A stretch of DNA of 64,000 nt from Limnanthes douglasii subsp. nivea. Its lineage: Eukaryota > Streptophyta > Magnoliopsida > Brassicales > Limnanthaceae. The translations under genes and the position numbers were made by a program. The notes under the pieces are model-generated. The model was not told where the DNA came from and did not search any database. It saw nothing but the letters and a program-made list of their open reading frames with translations. The DNA is taken from contig JAUPFV010000002.1 of assembly GCA_036936605.1 (NCBI GenBank), forward strand, positions 250,129,305 through 250,193,304, in the 5' to 3' direction. Positions 1 to 12,130 of the stretch are shown here, piece after piece; the stretch's first letter is position 1, and each line of letters begins with the position of its first letter.

Positions 1-1270
1 GTCGAATATATTGAGATGGTCGACCTATGTCTGACCCAAGTTTGGCCCAATATGTTGTCTAATTTAATGGCTTGTATAATGACCTCCAGGATTTCCGGGA
101 TAGAATTTTCACTCCAACCAATCTGACTAAGAGTCATCTTTAGATAGTTGATCCATCTAAACGTCTGTCTTTACAAGAACTCATGGTTCCTCTTACTCAA
201 GGCGAGGTGTTAAATAGATTAGAAGCTTGAAACTCATGGTTCCACGTGTGAGGGCTAGAGCTCACAATCATCGCAAAAAAAAATACTGGTGATGTTTCAA
301 AATAGGATGAAGCTCCAAATATTTCTGGACCAGTAAAAAAGGTTTCAAAATAATATCTCAAGGTAATCTTCCCAAAAAGAAACGTCAATAGAAAATGAAG
401 GAAGATGTACAACATGATAAACAAAAACATTGTTGCCCAACAAGAGACTTCTACAGAGAATGATGATGTTGACCCTAACTTGTATTCTTCAGAAAAAGTT
501 ATCATTGATTCAGATTCCTCTCAGATTCCAAATGACGACCTGGTCATTTAAGAAATTGAAGGTAATATTGCTCAATAGGATAATTCCTCGACGACTGTCT
601 CGCTCGAACATGGCTTCTTATCTGGTTTCTTTCAAATCCCTCTTGAAGATGTCTTCTCTCTTCAAATCTGTAAAATTATTCGATCCTCAGTTCTCCTTGA
701 AAATAAAGTGAAGTATTTAAGAGACTGAAAGAATCATTGTAAATAAGAGGTTTTGAAATCAGAATTCAAAGTTAAGGCACTTGAACAAGCATTGTCCACA
801 CTTCAAAAATAGGCTGATATGATTTATGAGAAGCTCACTTGTGCATAAGATTATATCATGATTTATGACATATGTTGTCAAGAAGAAATATATCTTTACT
901 TTGAGAAAAAATCTAGGAAGGATTTTCTCATCAAGGCTTACAAGGAGGGGTATGATAATATTGTGTCATACTTCGAACAAGTTGTTAATAATTTAGAGAA
1001 AGCAGGTTTTTCAAGTCCAAGCTTAAATTGATAAGAAAACAGCTCTTGAAGCCTATGTTGCCAAATGTGATTCTAAAGTGGATGCGAGGGAGACAAAAGT
1101 CACGTCTGGTTTAGTTTTGGAGATTCACGAACGTTAACCAGACTTAAAGTTGGGAAATTTTTGGAATCTCGTTCCCGTCGAATTTTGTCAATGAATGAGT
1201 TTCTTTAGATAACGATGATGAAAGTTCTTCAGAATCCTTTGATCATGATCCCTTTGGATCTCCTTCAAAG
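1..1270 (+). pseudogene. Decayed antisense ORF of element A
   Basis: The plus strand, opposite to gag-pol, carries a broken coding stretch downstream of pol. It is rich in Lys/Glu and ends near 1270 with an acidic Ser-rich tail readable as DNDDESSSESFDHDPFGSPSK before a stop. The position and the helical, charged character match the better preserved antisense ORFs of elements B and C. Many in-frame stops and several frame changes are present. The part corresponding to the Transposase_28 domain would lie left of the window. Function is unknown. Confidence 0.5.
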
Positions 1271-1424
1271 TAGATAGTTTTAAGTATTTTAATGTTCAAA
1301 CTTTGTATTTCGTGAAGTCCTCGCTTTTGTTCTAGGCATTTTATGAAGTCCTTACTTTTGTTCATGGATTTTTGTGAATGATAATCAAATTTTCCTTCTT
1401 TTTGTTATCTTTTTGTTTCAAACT

Positions 1425-1770
1425 TAACAATTAAAGACAAACTTCTGTTGGAAGCCCCTTTAGGTCCAAAATTAATAGTTTAAAGACCAAATTTTATTAG
1501 AAGACCCTTTAGATCAAATATTAATAGTTAAAGGCCAATTTTTTTAGGAAGACCATTTAGGTCCAAGATTAATAGTTATAGACCAACTTTTATTGCAAGT
1601 ACTCTTCCGATCCAGAAAATGAAAATTGTTGACCAACATTTGTTGGAAGACCTTCCCGGTCTACAAAATAAAAATTGTTGACCAACATTTGTTGGTAGAC
1701 CCTTCTAGTCCAGAAAATAAAAACTGTTGACCAATAGTTGTTGCAAGACCCTTCAGAATAAAAATTGTCG
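1425..1770. repeat. Degenerate tandem repeat, unit about 55-62 bp, in the 3' part of element A
   Basis: About five or six imperfect units share the pattern 'gaccaacttttgttggaaga' followed by 'cctttaggtcc' and 'aaaattaatagtt' (later 'aaaataaaaattgtt'). They lie between the end of pol and the end of the antisense ORF. Tandem repeats in the 3' untranslated region are typical of Tat/Ogre-type plant elements. Confidence 0.75.
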
Positions 1771-1828
1771 AAGTTGTATTAAGATGGCAAAGAAATATTA
1801 TATATAAGTCAGCTATAAAGAAACCTCG

Positions 1829-1871
1829 TTAAAACCTTCCTGCTCCACCAGGGTAAGAAAGAGTGTGCCAC
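1829..1871. other. Conserved noncoding block between pol and antisense ORF (element A copy)
   Basis: The core 'ctccaccagggtaagaaa' followed by gagtgtgcc is shared with element B (12581-12640) and, in reverse orientation, element C (24099-24156), although A is otherwise strongly diverged from them. It sits where the two opposing transcription units would converge. Confidence 0.6.
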
Positions 1872-2193
1872 CGATCCTTACACGCATTGTCAAAAACATA
1901 TACAAACTTTATATTCATTTTAAGTACAATTTAATATGCTCAATATTCCACGGATGATGAAGCTCTCTTCCTTCTTTATCTTTAAGTCGATATGTCCTCG
2001 ACTTCACCTTCTCAATTACCATGTATAGGCCCTTGCAATTAGGTCCTAACTTGCCCAGCCGATTTTATTTTGTTTGCAAAAATACTTTCCTCAAAACCTT
2101 ATCCCTTATTTTGAACTCCTGTCGTCTAACTTTGGAAGCGTACCGGCTCCGCATCAAAGTTTGGTAGTGTAAAGAATTCAATTGCATTTTTCT

Positions 2194-5100
2194 TCATTTT
2201 TCTTCAATTAAATCTAACTCAGTACCTTTCACCTTAACGTTTTCCTCTTCAGAATACTCACTTACTCGATATGAAGGAAAAGTTACTTTGGATGGCACAA
2301 CAACATCCATCTGATATACTAACGCAAATGGAGACTCTTGGGTTGTTGTTCGAGGAGTAGTTATGTATGCCCACAAGACTTCTTGTAATTAATCTGGCCA
2401 TTTTTATGTATTGTCTTCCAAATTCTTTGTCATCCCACCAAGAATTGTTTGGTTAGTAACCTCGACTTACATTTTCGTGTGGATGGAAATGTGCCGAGAA
2501 GTATTGTTGATTCCTTTAGCATAAAAAATCATTCATCCCTTAATTGTCGATTGTGGACCATTATCTATTGTTATTCTCCTCAGAACACCGAATTGACAAC
2601 AAATATTAAAAATAATGAATTTGATCACATCTTTAGCTTTCGTTCCTGCCAATGGTTCAGCTTCCACCCACTTTGAAAAGTAGTCTACCACAACAATTAT
2701 CATATGTCGTCCTCCAGATGCCATCAGTAAAGGTCCAACCAGAACAATGCCTCATCCGTCAAAAGGTAATCACTCGGATATTGACTCAAGAGGTACTCAT
2801 GGTGCATGAATTATGTTACCAAATCTTTGGAAAATATTACGTTTCTTAACCAACTCTTTGGCATCCGAAGAAATTATGAGCCAATAATAACATGCTAGGA
2901 GAATTCTTCGTATCAGAGCTTTATGTCCATAACACGCGGATCCTTCTCCATCACTCAATTCTGAAAATATCATTTGTGATACCGAAGATACCGAAGCAAA
3001 GGTCTGCTAAAATATTTTTTATATAAGATATCTCGAAGGATCAAGTAGTCCGTCTTAAACTATATTCTTTTTGTCATTACTTTATCAATGGGGAAAACAT
3101 CATTTACCAGAAATTATTTAATTTCACTCATCTAATCTTATCTGTGCTTGTAGAATTTGAAAATCCTCTATTGACCCTTCCATTAGCTCGCACTTTTTGT
3201 TATCGATGGATTTTCTTGTGTGATAATCCAAGGGTACTCCTCGGAACATGAAGCAATAGCCAGACAATCAACCATAAAATTTCCTACCATATGAACAAGT
3301 TCATATTCGACGCTTTTGAAGACTAACATTAAAACCTTTAACGCTCTCAAGTACTTCACTAAATAGTCTTTTCTAGCCTCATACTGACAAGATGTGTTAT
3401 TTATGAGAAGTTGTGAGTCACTTACCAACCTAATTTTTTTAGCCCCATGGATCTGAGCAAGTCTTAATCCAGCCAAAGCAACTTTGTACTTTGCCTCATT
3501 ATTTGATATTTAAATCCTAAAACGAATAGCTTGATGCATTACAATACCATCCGAAGAGATCAACTGTACCCTTACTCGACATCCTGATGCGCTTGAACCC
3601 CCATCTATTCAGACTGTCCACTATGACTCAAAAATTTCTTTATTTATTTGCATATCTGATCGTTAGAAATGAAATTTAACTACGAAATCTGTTAAGGCTT
3701 GTGCTTTGATCGCATTCCTAGGTTCAAATTCAATATTAAAATCTTCCAATTCAACTGACACATCAGACCTTTGTATATTTTTCAGTGGAAAAGATGTTCG
3801 TACAACGATAGAACGGGCCTGAAAATAAGGTCTTATTGTTTTGGTAGCAGTTATCGATGTGGGGGCTAATTTTTCTAACTTTAAATATTGTATCTCAGCA
3901 TCCAAAAGACTTTTACTGACATAATACACTGGTCTTGGGCAATTATCTTCTTCTCGAATCAAAACAACACTTACAAGATAATCTAACAATGTTACATAAA
4001 CATACAATTTCCCCTGGATTTGGCTTTGTCAAAATTCTAGCGAAGAGAGATATTCTATATTTCGATGAAACAATTCATAACATTTTTTGGTCCAGTTAAA
4101 ATAATTTGCTTGTCTCAATATTTGGAAAAAAAAAAGCACACTTATCCGATGACCGAGATATAAATCTATTCAAAAATTCCAATCTCCATGTCAAAATCTA
4201 TACTTCTTTAATCATTCGAGGTGGTTCCATAGTGCTTAAAGCATTTAACTACATAAGATCAACTTCTATTCCATGCTTTCTAATTATGTACCCAAGAAAC
4301 TTTCTGGATCGCACTCCGAATGTACACTATTCTAGGATTTAATTTCAAATTTATCCTTGTCAAATTAGTGAAAGTTTCTTCTACATTTTCAAAGTAGTCC
4401 TCATCCTTTATACTTTTCACTAACATATCGTCGATATACACTTCAAAATTTCTCCCGATATGAGTCTCAAATGCTTTGTTTACTAAGAGATGAGAATTTT
4501 CTCTAGCGTTTTTCAACCCAAAGGCATAACCTTATAGTAGTGTAAACCTCTTCCAGTGATGAACGTGGTGCTTTCCTGATCCTTTGGATCCATTTGGATT
4601 TGATTGTAGCCAGCATATGCATCAGTAAATGAGAGTAGTCAGTTCCATGAGGTAGAATCCACTAAATTATTTATTCGTGGAACCGGGTATGGATCTTTTG
4701 GACATGATCTATTTAGATCAATGGAATTCATACACATCTTCCATTTACCATTTTTATTTTTCACCAAAACCGTATTAGAAGTCCATAAAGAATATTGTGA
4801 TTTCCGTATGTGCCTGACATTGGATAAACTATCTACCTCAGCCATGATGGCCTCAGACTTCTGTTGATAAAAAAATCTCCTCTTTGATGATCAGATACAC
4901 ATTGCTTCGAATTGCCAACCTATGACAAATAATATTTGCAGGAACTCTTGCCACGTCTTTCATACATTACGCAAACATATGCAATTTAGTAGATATAAAA
5001 AAATTAACCTCTCACTCACCTTCAGAGATAACTTTGTGCGTATTTTTAAACTCTAGAGCTCTCATTCAGATCATTTACGAGATCGGACCCCGTGGGTGAC

Positions 5101-5400
5101 TCTATTAATTGTTACACTTTCTTTGACTCGTCCTCTTGATTTTCTTTGGGGCCAGAGTTGTTCGATAAGATTCTTTTGCCATTTTTTGATTATTTCCCAC
5201 CACATATTTCAAACATTGATGAATGGTTGATGTCACACTGTGCATCCTATAAAGCCAAGACCTTCCAAAAATTGCATTGTAAGACATTAGAGCATCTACC
5301 ACGATAAACACAACTGTCACTACTTTTTTTAATGATCCACGACCTAGTTCCACCCTTCCCTCAAATGCTCTTACCATTTCAGTCGTTACCCCAATAAATC
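2194..5400 (-). pseudogene. pol of element A (protease, RT, RNase H, aRNH, integrase)
   Basis: Seen in order on the minus strand: protease C-terminal part with IFGRSWLYRMHSVTSTIHQ (5377-5105); RT with NKNGKWKMCMNSIDLNRSCP (4845-4639) and EVYIDDMLVKS, the YIDD form of the RT active site (4516-4280); RNase H/RT tail with PVYYVSKSLLDAEIQYLKLE (4007-3663); an archaeal-type RNase H with VSDSQLLINN (3476-3183); and integrase with DYFSKWVEAEPLAGTKAKD and ITIDNGPQ (2724-2533) and its C-terminal segment ESPFALVYQMDVVVPSKVTF (2376-2194). Stops and frameshifts separate the blocks. Between protease and RT the sequence reads taa-caa-tta in the frame best matching B and C. Confidence 0.85.
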
Positions 5401-5699
5401 CTACAATCGTTCAACCTAACCAAATATTTGTTGGAGGATTCGCTATCTTTCTATTAGTGGTTATGAACATAATGTTAGGAGAAACTACCGATATCAATCA
5501 AGATTCTCCGTATCTCATCTCTAATAGTTTCTGTTACAATAACTATCGCATCTTCATGTGGACCAACTACATCTTTCATATCATCATCTTCAAATAAAAT
5601 TATTAGAGATGGATTCTTGTACAAGTGTGGTGAAGCACTTGTCTCTAATTGAGTTGTTAAGATGACAATGTGTCTCTTTCGAGAATAATTCGATGTCCC

Positions 5700-7560
5700 T
5701 ACAATAATATCGCCTCCAAAAATTGTTAGTGATTCAAATGAAACACTTAGTTCACTAACCTTTCATCTTAAACTGATTCTTCCGCCATCAAGATGTTGTT
5801 TATGTCTGGCTTCAGATCTAAATATTTCGTGGAAATATCAAATACATCAATAGTACCTGAAATCATGAGAGTGTTTTCTTGCTTTGGAGCTTTAAGAGAG
5901 TTTTTCTTGACGAATGTTGTTAGCTTTCCATTTTCGATAAAGGCATGTATTTCTTTTCACGCTGCCACTCAATCATTTGTATCGTGCATAATGTCCTCAT
6001 GATAGTTATAGTACATGTTTCTTCTGATCTTCCTCAGAGTCTGTATTAGAAACGGCTTGCAGAACTGTACGTGTGCACTTGCTCTATCAAAAATTATCGG
6101 TACACATTATGTCAGCTCGGAAAAATGTGTTAGTCGGATCTATTTGTTAGATATTCAGGCATGTTGTTGTGTATTCATAATATGTGTATTCACCTTTGGC
6201 TTTGGAGGTACTTAGGTTGGTGTTGAGTTGGTGCACGAGCTCAGACAATAGTTTTCGGATGTGAATTGCCATGTGCTGCCATCGGATTCTAGTGAAATTG
6301 ATATTTCTCAAACTGTGCCAAAGAGTCCATTTCCGATTCTTGCGTTTCCTCAACCAAAATTATTTTCTCTACTTGATCCAACAAGGCCTCAAATGGCATG
6401 GCTTGCTTTTCTGCAATATTATCTTTCATTATATTGGCGAGTAGTCTCATCCAAAAAGCTGCTAATGCCACCTTATCTTCACAACTTTCCATATATGTTT
6501 GTGTAATCCTTACGGATTTCTCCCACTTTTTGTCTACAATAAATAATTGTATCACCATTTGCGCGAAACGTTTTACTTTCCACAAAATTCTGACGAAAGA
6601 TATTCTAGAAAATATCAAAATTGTTTATACAACCCTCTAACAAGCGATTATACCACTTTAAGGTTGTGTTTTTTAATATTTGGGAAAAGACTCTACATAT
6701 AAATTTATCATCATCATCGTCATAATTAGTCATAACTGTCTGGATCTTGTGTTCTATCAAACTTTTTTAGCTTTGAAATTTCAAACCATTTAGGCATATG
6801 CCCTGAAAGAATTTCTGGGGAGAGGGGAGATTGTCTCAAATTGTCTCATATTTTATACATGCTACCCCTAGGACCTTCATTTAGTGCAGTGTATAAACCT
6901 TCCTCGGATGGGTATGTGAATTGATTGCTCACATGATATTCAAAATTACGACTTCCTGAAGGGATCCGCCAATGTGGAGCTGTTTGTTCCCGTCTAGCTA
7001 TATTACAACCCTTTCTTGCTCTTTGGACCCAAGTCTTTTTTCCTCTTGTTCACTCTTCTCTTTTTTTGAACCTCTAGCTTTATGAAATGGACGAGGACTA
7101 TCTCTTTGCCACTTTGAATATTTTTTCTTGTAATTCTTAGGGCGTCGATTATCCCTATCTGGATAAAAAGATTCATCCAAACGATAAGATGAATATTTGC
7201 TGGAATAAGTTGACTCATAATGGTGTATAACTTTCACTATCTTCTTTGAAGAATAATGATTTTTTATGCCTTTCATCGGTCTGAGGAGCATCTTCTATAT
7301 GATATTTTTTAGTTCTCTATTCTCTTTGGACCTCCAACTTCATACTTCGCGAACTCAACATCGCTTCCTTCTCAGCATTCAACCTTTCAATATCTTCTAA
7401 AAGTTCTTTCCGCCGAGCTACTAAAGCAGATTCTTCTAGTAGTTCCTCGGTATGTCGGTCATTTTCGTTTCTTTCATTCAGTATTTATTCCTCAATCATG
7501 AGATCTCTAAATGATTCTCCGACCGTATGGTTCTTCATGCCAGATTCTAGTTCTCCCAAC
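5700..7560 (-). pseudogene. gag of element A
   Basis: The stretch around 6770-6290 aligns with the gag of B and C. It contains an Asp-rich patch, 'CRVFSQ', 'WYNRLLEGCINNFDIF', 'ANGDTIIYCRQ' and a region equivalent to the GLLNQVGKKINVDE segment of B. An upstream basic region (7291-6998) is rich in Lys, Arg and Ser. Frameshifts and stops are frequent. This is the structural protein of the retrotransposon particle; the retrotransposon gag identity rests on alignment to B and C by eye. Confidence 0.65.
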
Positions 7561-7638
7561 ATTTCTGTATTAATTGCTCTCACATCGCTTTGAGAATAAG
7601 ACTTTTATTTTAGAAAAACAATTCCAGGTACAAATTAT

Positions 7639-7658
7639 TTTCCCACAGACGGTGTCAA
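7639..7658 (-). other. Primer-binding site of element A
   Basis: On the minus strand the sequence reads ttgacaccgtctgtgggaaa directly after the LTR end ..gattcatta. It starts with the TG(G/A)-type motif expected for a tRNA-primed PBS and resembles the TGGCGCCGTCTGTGGGAA sites of other plant Tat elements. One expected G has become A. Confidence 0.6.
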
Positions 7659-7661
7659 TAA

Positions 7662-7923
7662 TGAATCTAGATTTATTTAGAGAATATTTATAGTGATGAA
7701 GCAAAGTTTAGAACGATAAATTCTGGAGAGAGAAACACAAGCTAATTAGAGAGAGAAATTGGCAAAGTGTATTTATCTAACAAAATACGAATCATCTTTC
7801 CTTATGAGATGAGGTGCTTTTCTTATAGTATATTTAATGGGTCCCACATGTCTAATAAATGACTAATTTTGGTCATTTTTGCCCAAATTATAATTAACTA
7901 CAAAGAGATCTCTTAATACTACA
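7662..7923 (-). repeat. Probable 5' LTR of element A
   Basis: On the minus strand the segment begins TGTAGTATTAAG and ends GATTCA just before the PBS, about 262 bp, with TG..CA termini. The partner LTR is not in the window, so the outer edge (7923) is only a guess based on the termini and on where copia element D homology resumes. Confidence 0.35.
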
Positions 7924-8376
7924 CTATCGTCATACTTCTTCTATGAGATTTTCTTTACACCAAATTACTCTTTTATTTTACCGCTCTCATTTTCCACTCA
8001 TATGATTATTCTTTTATCAAGCTCGAGAGTTATAAAAATTCTAACTGAGTAATATGTCCTTAATTCTTGCATACTAGGACTTATGAGCTTTGCTTTAAAC
8101 CATATAGGGCTATATAAAGTTTATAAACATAAGTAGACTCTATAGCTTCAAATCCCTCAAGTTTAGGCATGTAATCAGTCTTTGTTAGAAAACTGTTTAG
8201 TAATGTATTATTTATGTTCAACTTTCTTAAAGCCCGTCTTTTAGAAACAACAAGTGTAAAGACCAATATGATTGTAGAAGACTTTACTAGAGGGCTAAAG
8301 GTTTCATAAAAATATACTTCATGATTTTGGTGAAATCCTTTAGCTCTAATATTTATTTATGCATTTAAATAGAGTC
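7924..8376 (-). pseudogene. Copia element D, fragment 1: middle of reverse transcriptase
   Basis: On the minus strand this reads RAKGFHQNHEVYFYETFSPL then VKSSTIILVFTLVVSKRR, LNINNTLLNS, KLYIALYGLKQSS and, after a stop, YARIKDILLS. These match the copia RT blocks (R..KARLVAKGF, F.ETFSPVVK, LDVNNAFLHG, YGLKQ). It is the direct continuation of fragment 2 at 28924, interrupted by element B. Several stops show it is not functional. Confidence 0.8.
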
Positions 8377-8381
8377 ATATT
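8377..8381. repeat. Target-site duplication ATATT, left copy, element B
   Basis: ATATT immediately before the LTR terminus TGGTGTGG; the same five bases follow the other LTR at 28919-28923. Confidence 0.85.
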
Positions 8382-8760
8382 TGGTGTGGTTTATTTTACG
8401 TTGAGGGTAATTTAGTCAAGTGTTATGAAATGGTTTAAGAGTATTAAATGCTTGAGAGTTTTGTAGTGAGAGATTTAAGTTTCTTGGTTGTATTAAATAT
8501 TAATTACCCTCATTAATGAAAGTAGTTGAGGTATTTATACCCTTAATCATGGACTCATGGGCTTTCGGGTCAAGTTATAAAATTGGGTCAAGTTTAAGGA
8601 CCCATTTACTTAATAAGTTGATTAGCACCTAGCTTAGTCAAAAAGTGTTTAGTTATTTAATAATTTTGTCCTGTCTGGATGGTTCCGTGGGCATTTTATG
8701 TCCGAATTACCCCTGTCTGAATATCTCAGTAAGAAGTGGTTGATTTATCCGGACTCTTCA
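8382..8760 (-). repeat. 3' LTR of element B
   Basis: Plus-strand termini TGGTGTGG...GACTCTTCA. It aligns along its length with 28543-28918 and, in reverse complement, with both LTRs of C. It contains the TATA-like segment gaggtatttataccc. Confidence 0.93.
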
Positions 8761-8790
8761 GTAGCCCTTTTTTTAGGCTTTGTCAAAAAT
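8761..8790 (-). other. Polypurine tract region of element B
   Basis: On the minus strand the sequence before the 3' LTR is ..agcctaaaaaaagggctac, an A/G run that primes plus-strand DNA synthesis. It matches the equivalent site of element C at 27899-27915. Confidence 0.7.
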
Positions 8791-9181
8791 CTTTGGCAGG
8801 ACTAAAAAATTCACTTAGTCAGTAACGATATTTTCCGGCTCGTTCGTGTGTTTGGTTCGAGGTTTGTCCGGACTAATTTCTTCTCAGAATTCTACGAGTT
8901 TTTCCTTTGATCATGGGACACGTGTCGCATCCTGATTTGACCTAGCAGCCATTTTTTACCTAGATCGGCGCTCCCACTAAACCTAAAAAGTAACTTCTGC
9001 ATTTAATATTTCTTACGCCAGCGCCGTCTTTAATCATTGCTTGAATCTCTTTGTCTTCTCCTAGGTATCAGTTGCTTTTCTTCTTACTAATATATAAACC
9101 ATTTTCTTTTGCTGTTTCACTATCTTCATCACTCTTCAAATCTTTTACAGAGCTTTCACCTTTTCATTCAAAATTATTCTC

Positions 9182-12130
9182 GGGTAGTTTTATGTTCACA
9201 GCTATAAACGCTCTTGTAAAAGGCGGCTGGTTGAACCTATCTGAACTAGAGAAGACAAAGAAATTTTAACGAGAGAGACACATTGCTGCTGGTCTCCCAG
9301 TCTCCCCAGGCAACAAGTCTGATAACCCATCTCAACAAACTGATCAAGGATCATCTTCAACCAAAAATCCAAAACCCAAACGTTTATTCAAGCCAAACCA
9401 TTCACCTATCCCATCAAGCTCATCGGTCCAGGAGTCCCAACCTTCTACTGCCCAAGAAAAAGAAGTATCAAGTGTTAGGAAACCCTCCCCATTCATAGCC
9501 ACGGGGCTGATATCAAGAAATCTCCAGAGAAAACCAATCTACGCCAGACAACTCGCTTGGTGAAAGCCCAAGAAACTGGTTCACAATCAAAGTCCTCCAA
9601 ACCGGGGGCCTCTAATTCTGTAACCAAAGACAAACCCTCCGGATCAGAGATTTTCTTAAGAGCTCCTCAAAATAATCCCTCCGGATCAGAGGCATCCAAA
9701 TTCGCTTCCCTAAAAAATTCCTCCGGAATGGAGCCCTAACCGGACACTAGACCTCTAGAAGAGACTGGCGCCCAAACATATGGGCAGACCATTGAGCCAG
9801 AAGCTGACACTCTTCCATCCACAACAACCGATAAACCTTCTACAGTGATGGAAGAAGTGATGGAGGATAGTGTCGAAAAGGCCCCATTTGAAACATAAAC
9901 CTCAGGACAAACTGGTGATGATGCCTCTGACAGGAAAGGGAAAGGCAAAGAAAAGGTTGGAATGGCTCATCCAGATCTTCCGGAATGCTTAGAGGGCAAG
10001 GTAAGACCTTGCTTTCAGAAGGTCAACGTGAAGTATCTGCTGGCCATGCAAAAAATCAACTATGTTTATACTCATACCGCCGAACTGGGCCGAATCCGGA
10101 TTAAGTGGGGGATCCCAGAATCAGTGAATGTGAGGATACCAGTCAAACCGGAGACTCCGATGGACTTTAAACTCAATGAAATTGTCATCTACACCGAGTT
10201 GTTCAACTGGGGGGCTCAGATTCCCCTTAGATCCAGAAATCGTCAGGTATTTTTACCTGATCAAGCTTTTCCCAAGCCAGTTAATTCCAAATGCTTGGTA
10301 TTCCCTCATTGCATGCATTATGGTATCGAGGATGTCCGGTATTCCTCTCCCTGTGGAGCAATTCGCTACTGTGGCCAGCCTGTGCAAAAATATCACATCC
10401 CTTTATACCACCACAATATGGGAGACAATTTCAAAGTGGTAAATAATCTGTTAGAGTCAGAGAAGAACTGGAAAAATCAGTTCCTATACATCAGTGGGTC
10501 ATGGAAGAATGGGAGAAAAATAAAAGCCCGCACTAACCCTAGCATGCTCACTAGTATTCAATCTTATTTTTCATTTTCTCTTTCTCATTTTTACAAATAT
10601 TCGAGACCTGAGTTACTTATTTCTTTCTTATCAGTATTAACGAAGGAGTATACCGGACACCTGGAGGAGGGGCAGACTACATGTGCTAAGCTGAACGCAT
10701 GGGCCGCAAAACATTACGAGAATGCTTTCCACAACTGTTTTACCTCCGGAAATCTGGTGAGATCTCACTTGTGAAATACCACAGGCCGAAGGGATCTCAT
10801 CTGGGAAGAATTGACCATTCCGCCTCCCCCAGTTGTCATTCTTAAGCAAACAGACGAAAAAGATGGCAAACTGGCCTTGCCCTCTAGAGCCAAAGCTCCT
10901 AGCAAGATGAAGGGAAAGGGAAAGAAGAAGAAGGCTGCAGCAGAGGCAATTCAAGTTGCTGCAGAAAAGACATGTCCGGGGAACCCAGGACGGATCGATG
11001 CTACCTTTCTCAAGGTGGTTGAGGATGAGACTATTAAGGAGGCAGTTGAATCGAAAAATCCACCAAGTCGTCCTAAAAAGGACCGAAAGAGGGGAGCAAG
11101 CAGCGATGAGAGAACTGCAAAGAAGAAAAGCGTCACCTTAGGGGAAGAAGTAATCCTTCACCCTTCGTAGTCTCTACCTCCAGTAGACCCAACTGATCCC
11201 ACCTAAGCAGAGCAGATTCATATCGATCTACAATCCAGGGAAGGTTCTGGAGGAGATATTGATGGAGTAGACATCAGCGTCTTGCAAAACATTGATCTTT
11301 ATTTCAATGATTTTGAGAAATATGACTTTGCTGGCCCCTACCGTCCTCGAAGCGTTTTTAATATGGTGACTTACAATGGAAAGTCCTACACTGTCTCCGG
11401 GGAGAACGGTGTGGTAGCTCACTCTCTTCTTGGTCACATTCAACCGGTACTTAACTTGGAAAGGAAAGTGAAGAATCAGTCCACCCTCATGAACATCCTC
11501 AACACAGACAAAGAGACTCTATCAACTAACCTCATCAATGCTAACCAGAGCATTGAGGCACTGAAGAAAGAGCTTGAAGAGTTGAAGAAGGACAAGGAAA
11601 ATTTTTCAACCAGGCTGACCACTTCGGAGAAAGCTAAAACAGAGCTCCAAACTTAGTGCTCTGGTTTGGAAAAAGATCTCTCTATCTTAAAGGAAGATGT
11701 GAAGACCAAGGACAGCGTTATTCAGACCCTGTCCGGTGAAAAGACTTCGCTTGAAGAGGTTATTTCTAAGGTAACCAAGGAGAATGAGGACTTGGTTAAA
11801 GAGCGGGAAAAGATAATCCAGGCCAGGATTGATGTGTATACCAACAAAGTTATAGACTCTCTAAAAGTAAGAGATGCGGAGGTCAAGTCTGATATGATAC
11901 TACTTTTCCATGAAAAATTTCCGAAGAGAACCCTTGGAGAGTTATAAAGATATGTGGAGTACGAAGACCTCCCATTTCACATTATGGTTGAAGGCAATAA
12001 GCATGGTTACAGCTGCGAAATAGATTCTTCCACTGATGAAGAAGAAGGAACCGGTGAGACTTCGAGTGCCGAACTCAAAAGCCCTAAGAAAAGAGATGAC
12101 GCAGGAACATCCGAAGGGAATAAGCCCTAA
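9182..12130 (+). pseudogene. Antisense ORF of element B with Transposase_28 domain and coiled coil
   Basis: The plus strand, opposite to gag-pol, encodes a large broken protein. Its N-terminus reads MFTAINALVKGGWLNLSELE (from about 9191). A Pro/Ser-rich stretch follows, then a domain at 9962-10774 starting MAHPDLPECLEGKVRPCFQK and containing the patterns of Pfam Transposase_28 (FNWG.RFPLDPEI, PNAW, YHHNMGDNFKVV, WK.QFLYISG). Next come Lys-rich segments resembling nuclear localisation signals (10811-11170), a long coiled coil (11460-11900: NANQSIEALKKELEELKKDK) and an acidic tail ending near 12130. Several stops and frameshifts break it, for example at 9268, 11168 and 11654. It is homologous to the antisense ORF of C. 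Its role is unknown; despite the Pfam name nothing shows transposase activity. Confidence 0.75.

Larger units (their letters stand above)
1..7923 (-). mobile_element. Element A: degenerate Ty3/gypsy Tat-clade LTR retrotransposon, left end outside window
   Basis: Read on the minus strand the order is LTR (7662-7923), PBS-like site (about 7639-7658), gag (about 7560-5700), protease (5377-5105), RT and RNase H (4845-3663), archaeal-type RNase H (3476-3183) and integrase (about 2950-2194). A decayed antisense ORF follows on the plus strand (1-1270). This layout, with a second RNase H and an antisense ORF downstream of pol, is that of Tat-clade plant elements. Every domain is broken by stops and frameshifts, so this copy is dead. 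The 3' LTR is not in the window. It abuts copia element D at about 7924 and may be inserted in it, but the TSD cannot be tested. Confidence 0.85.
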
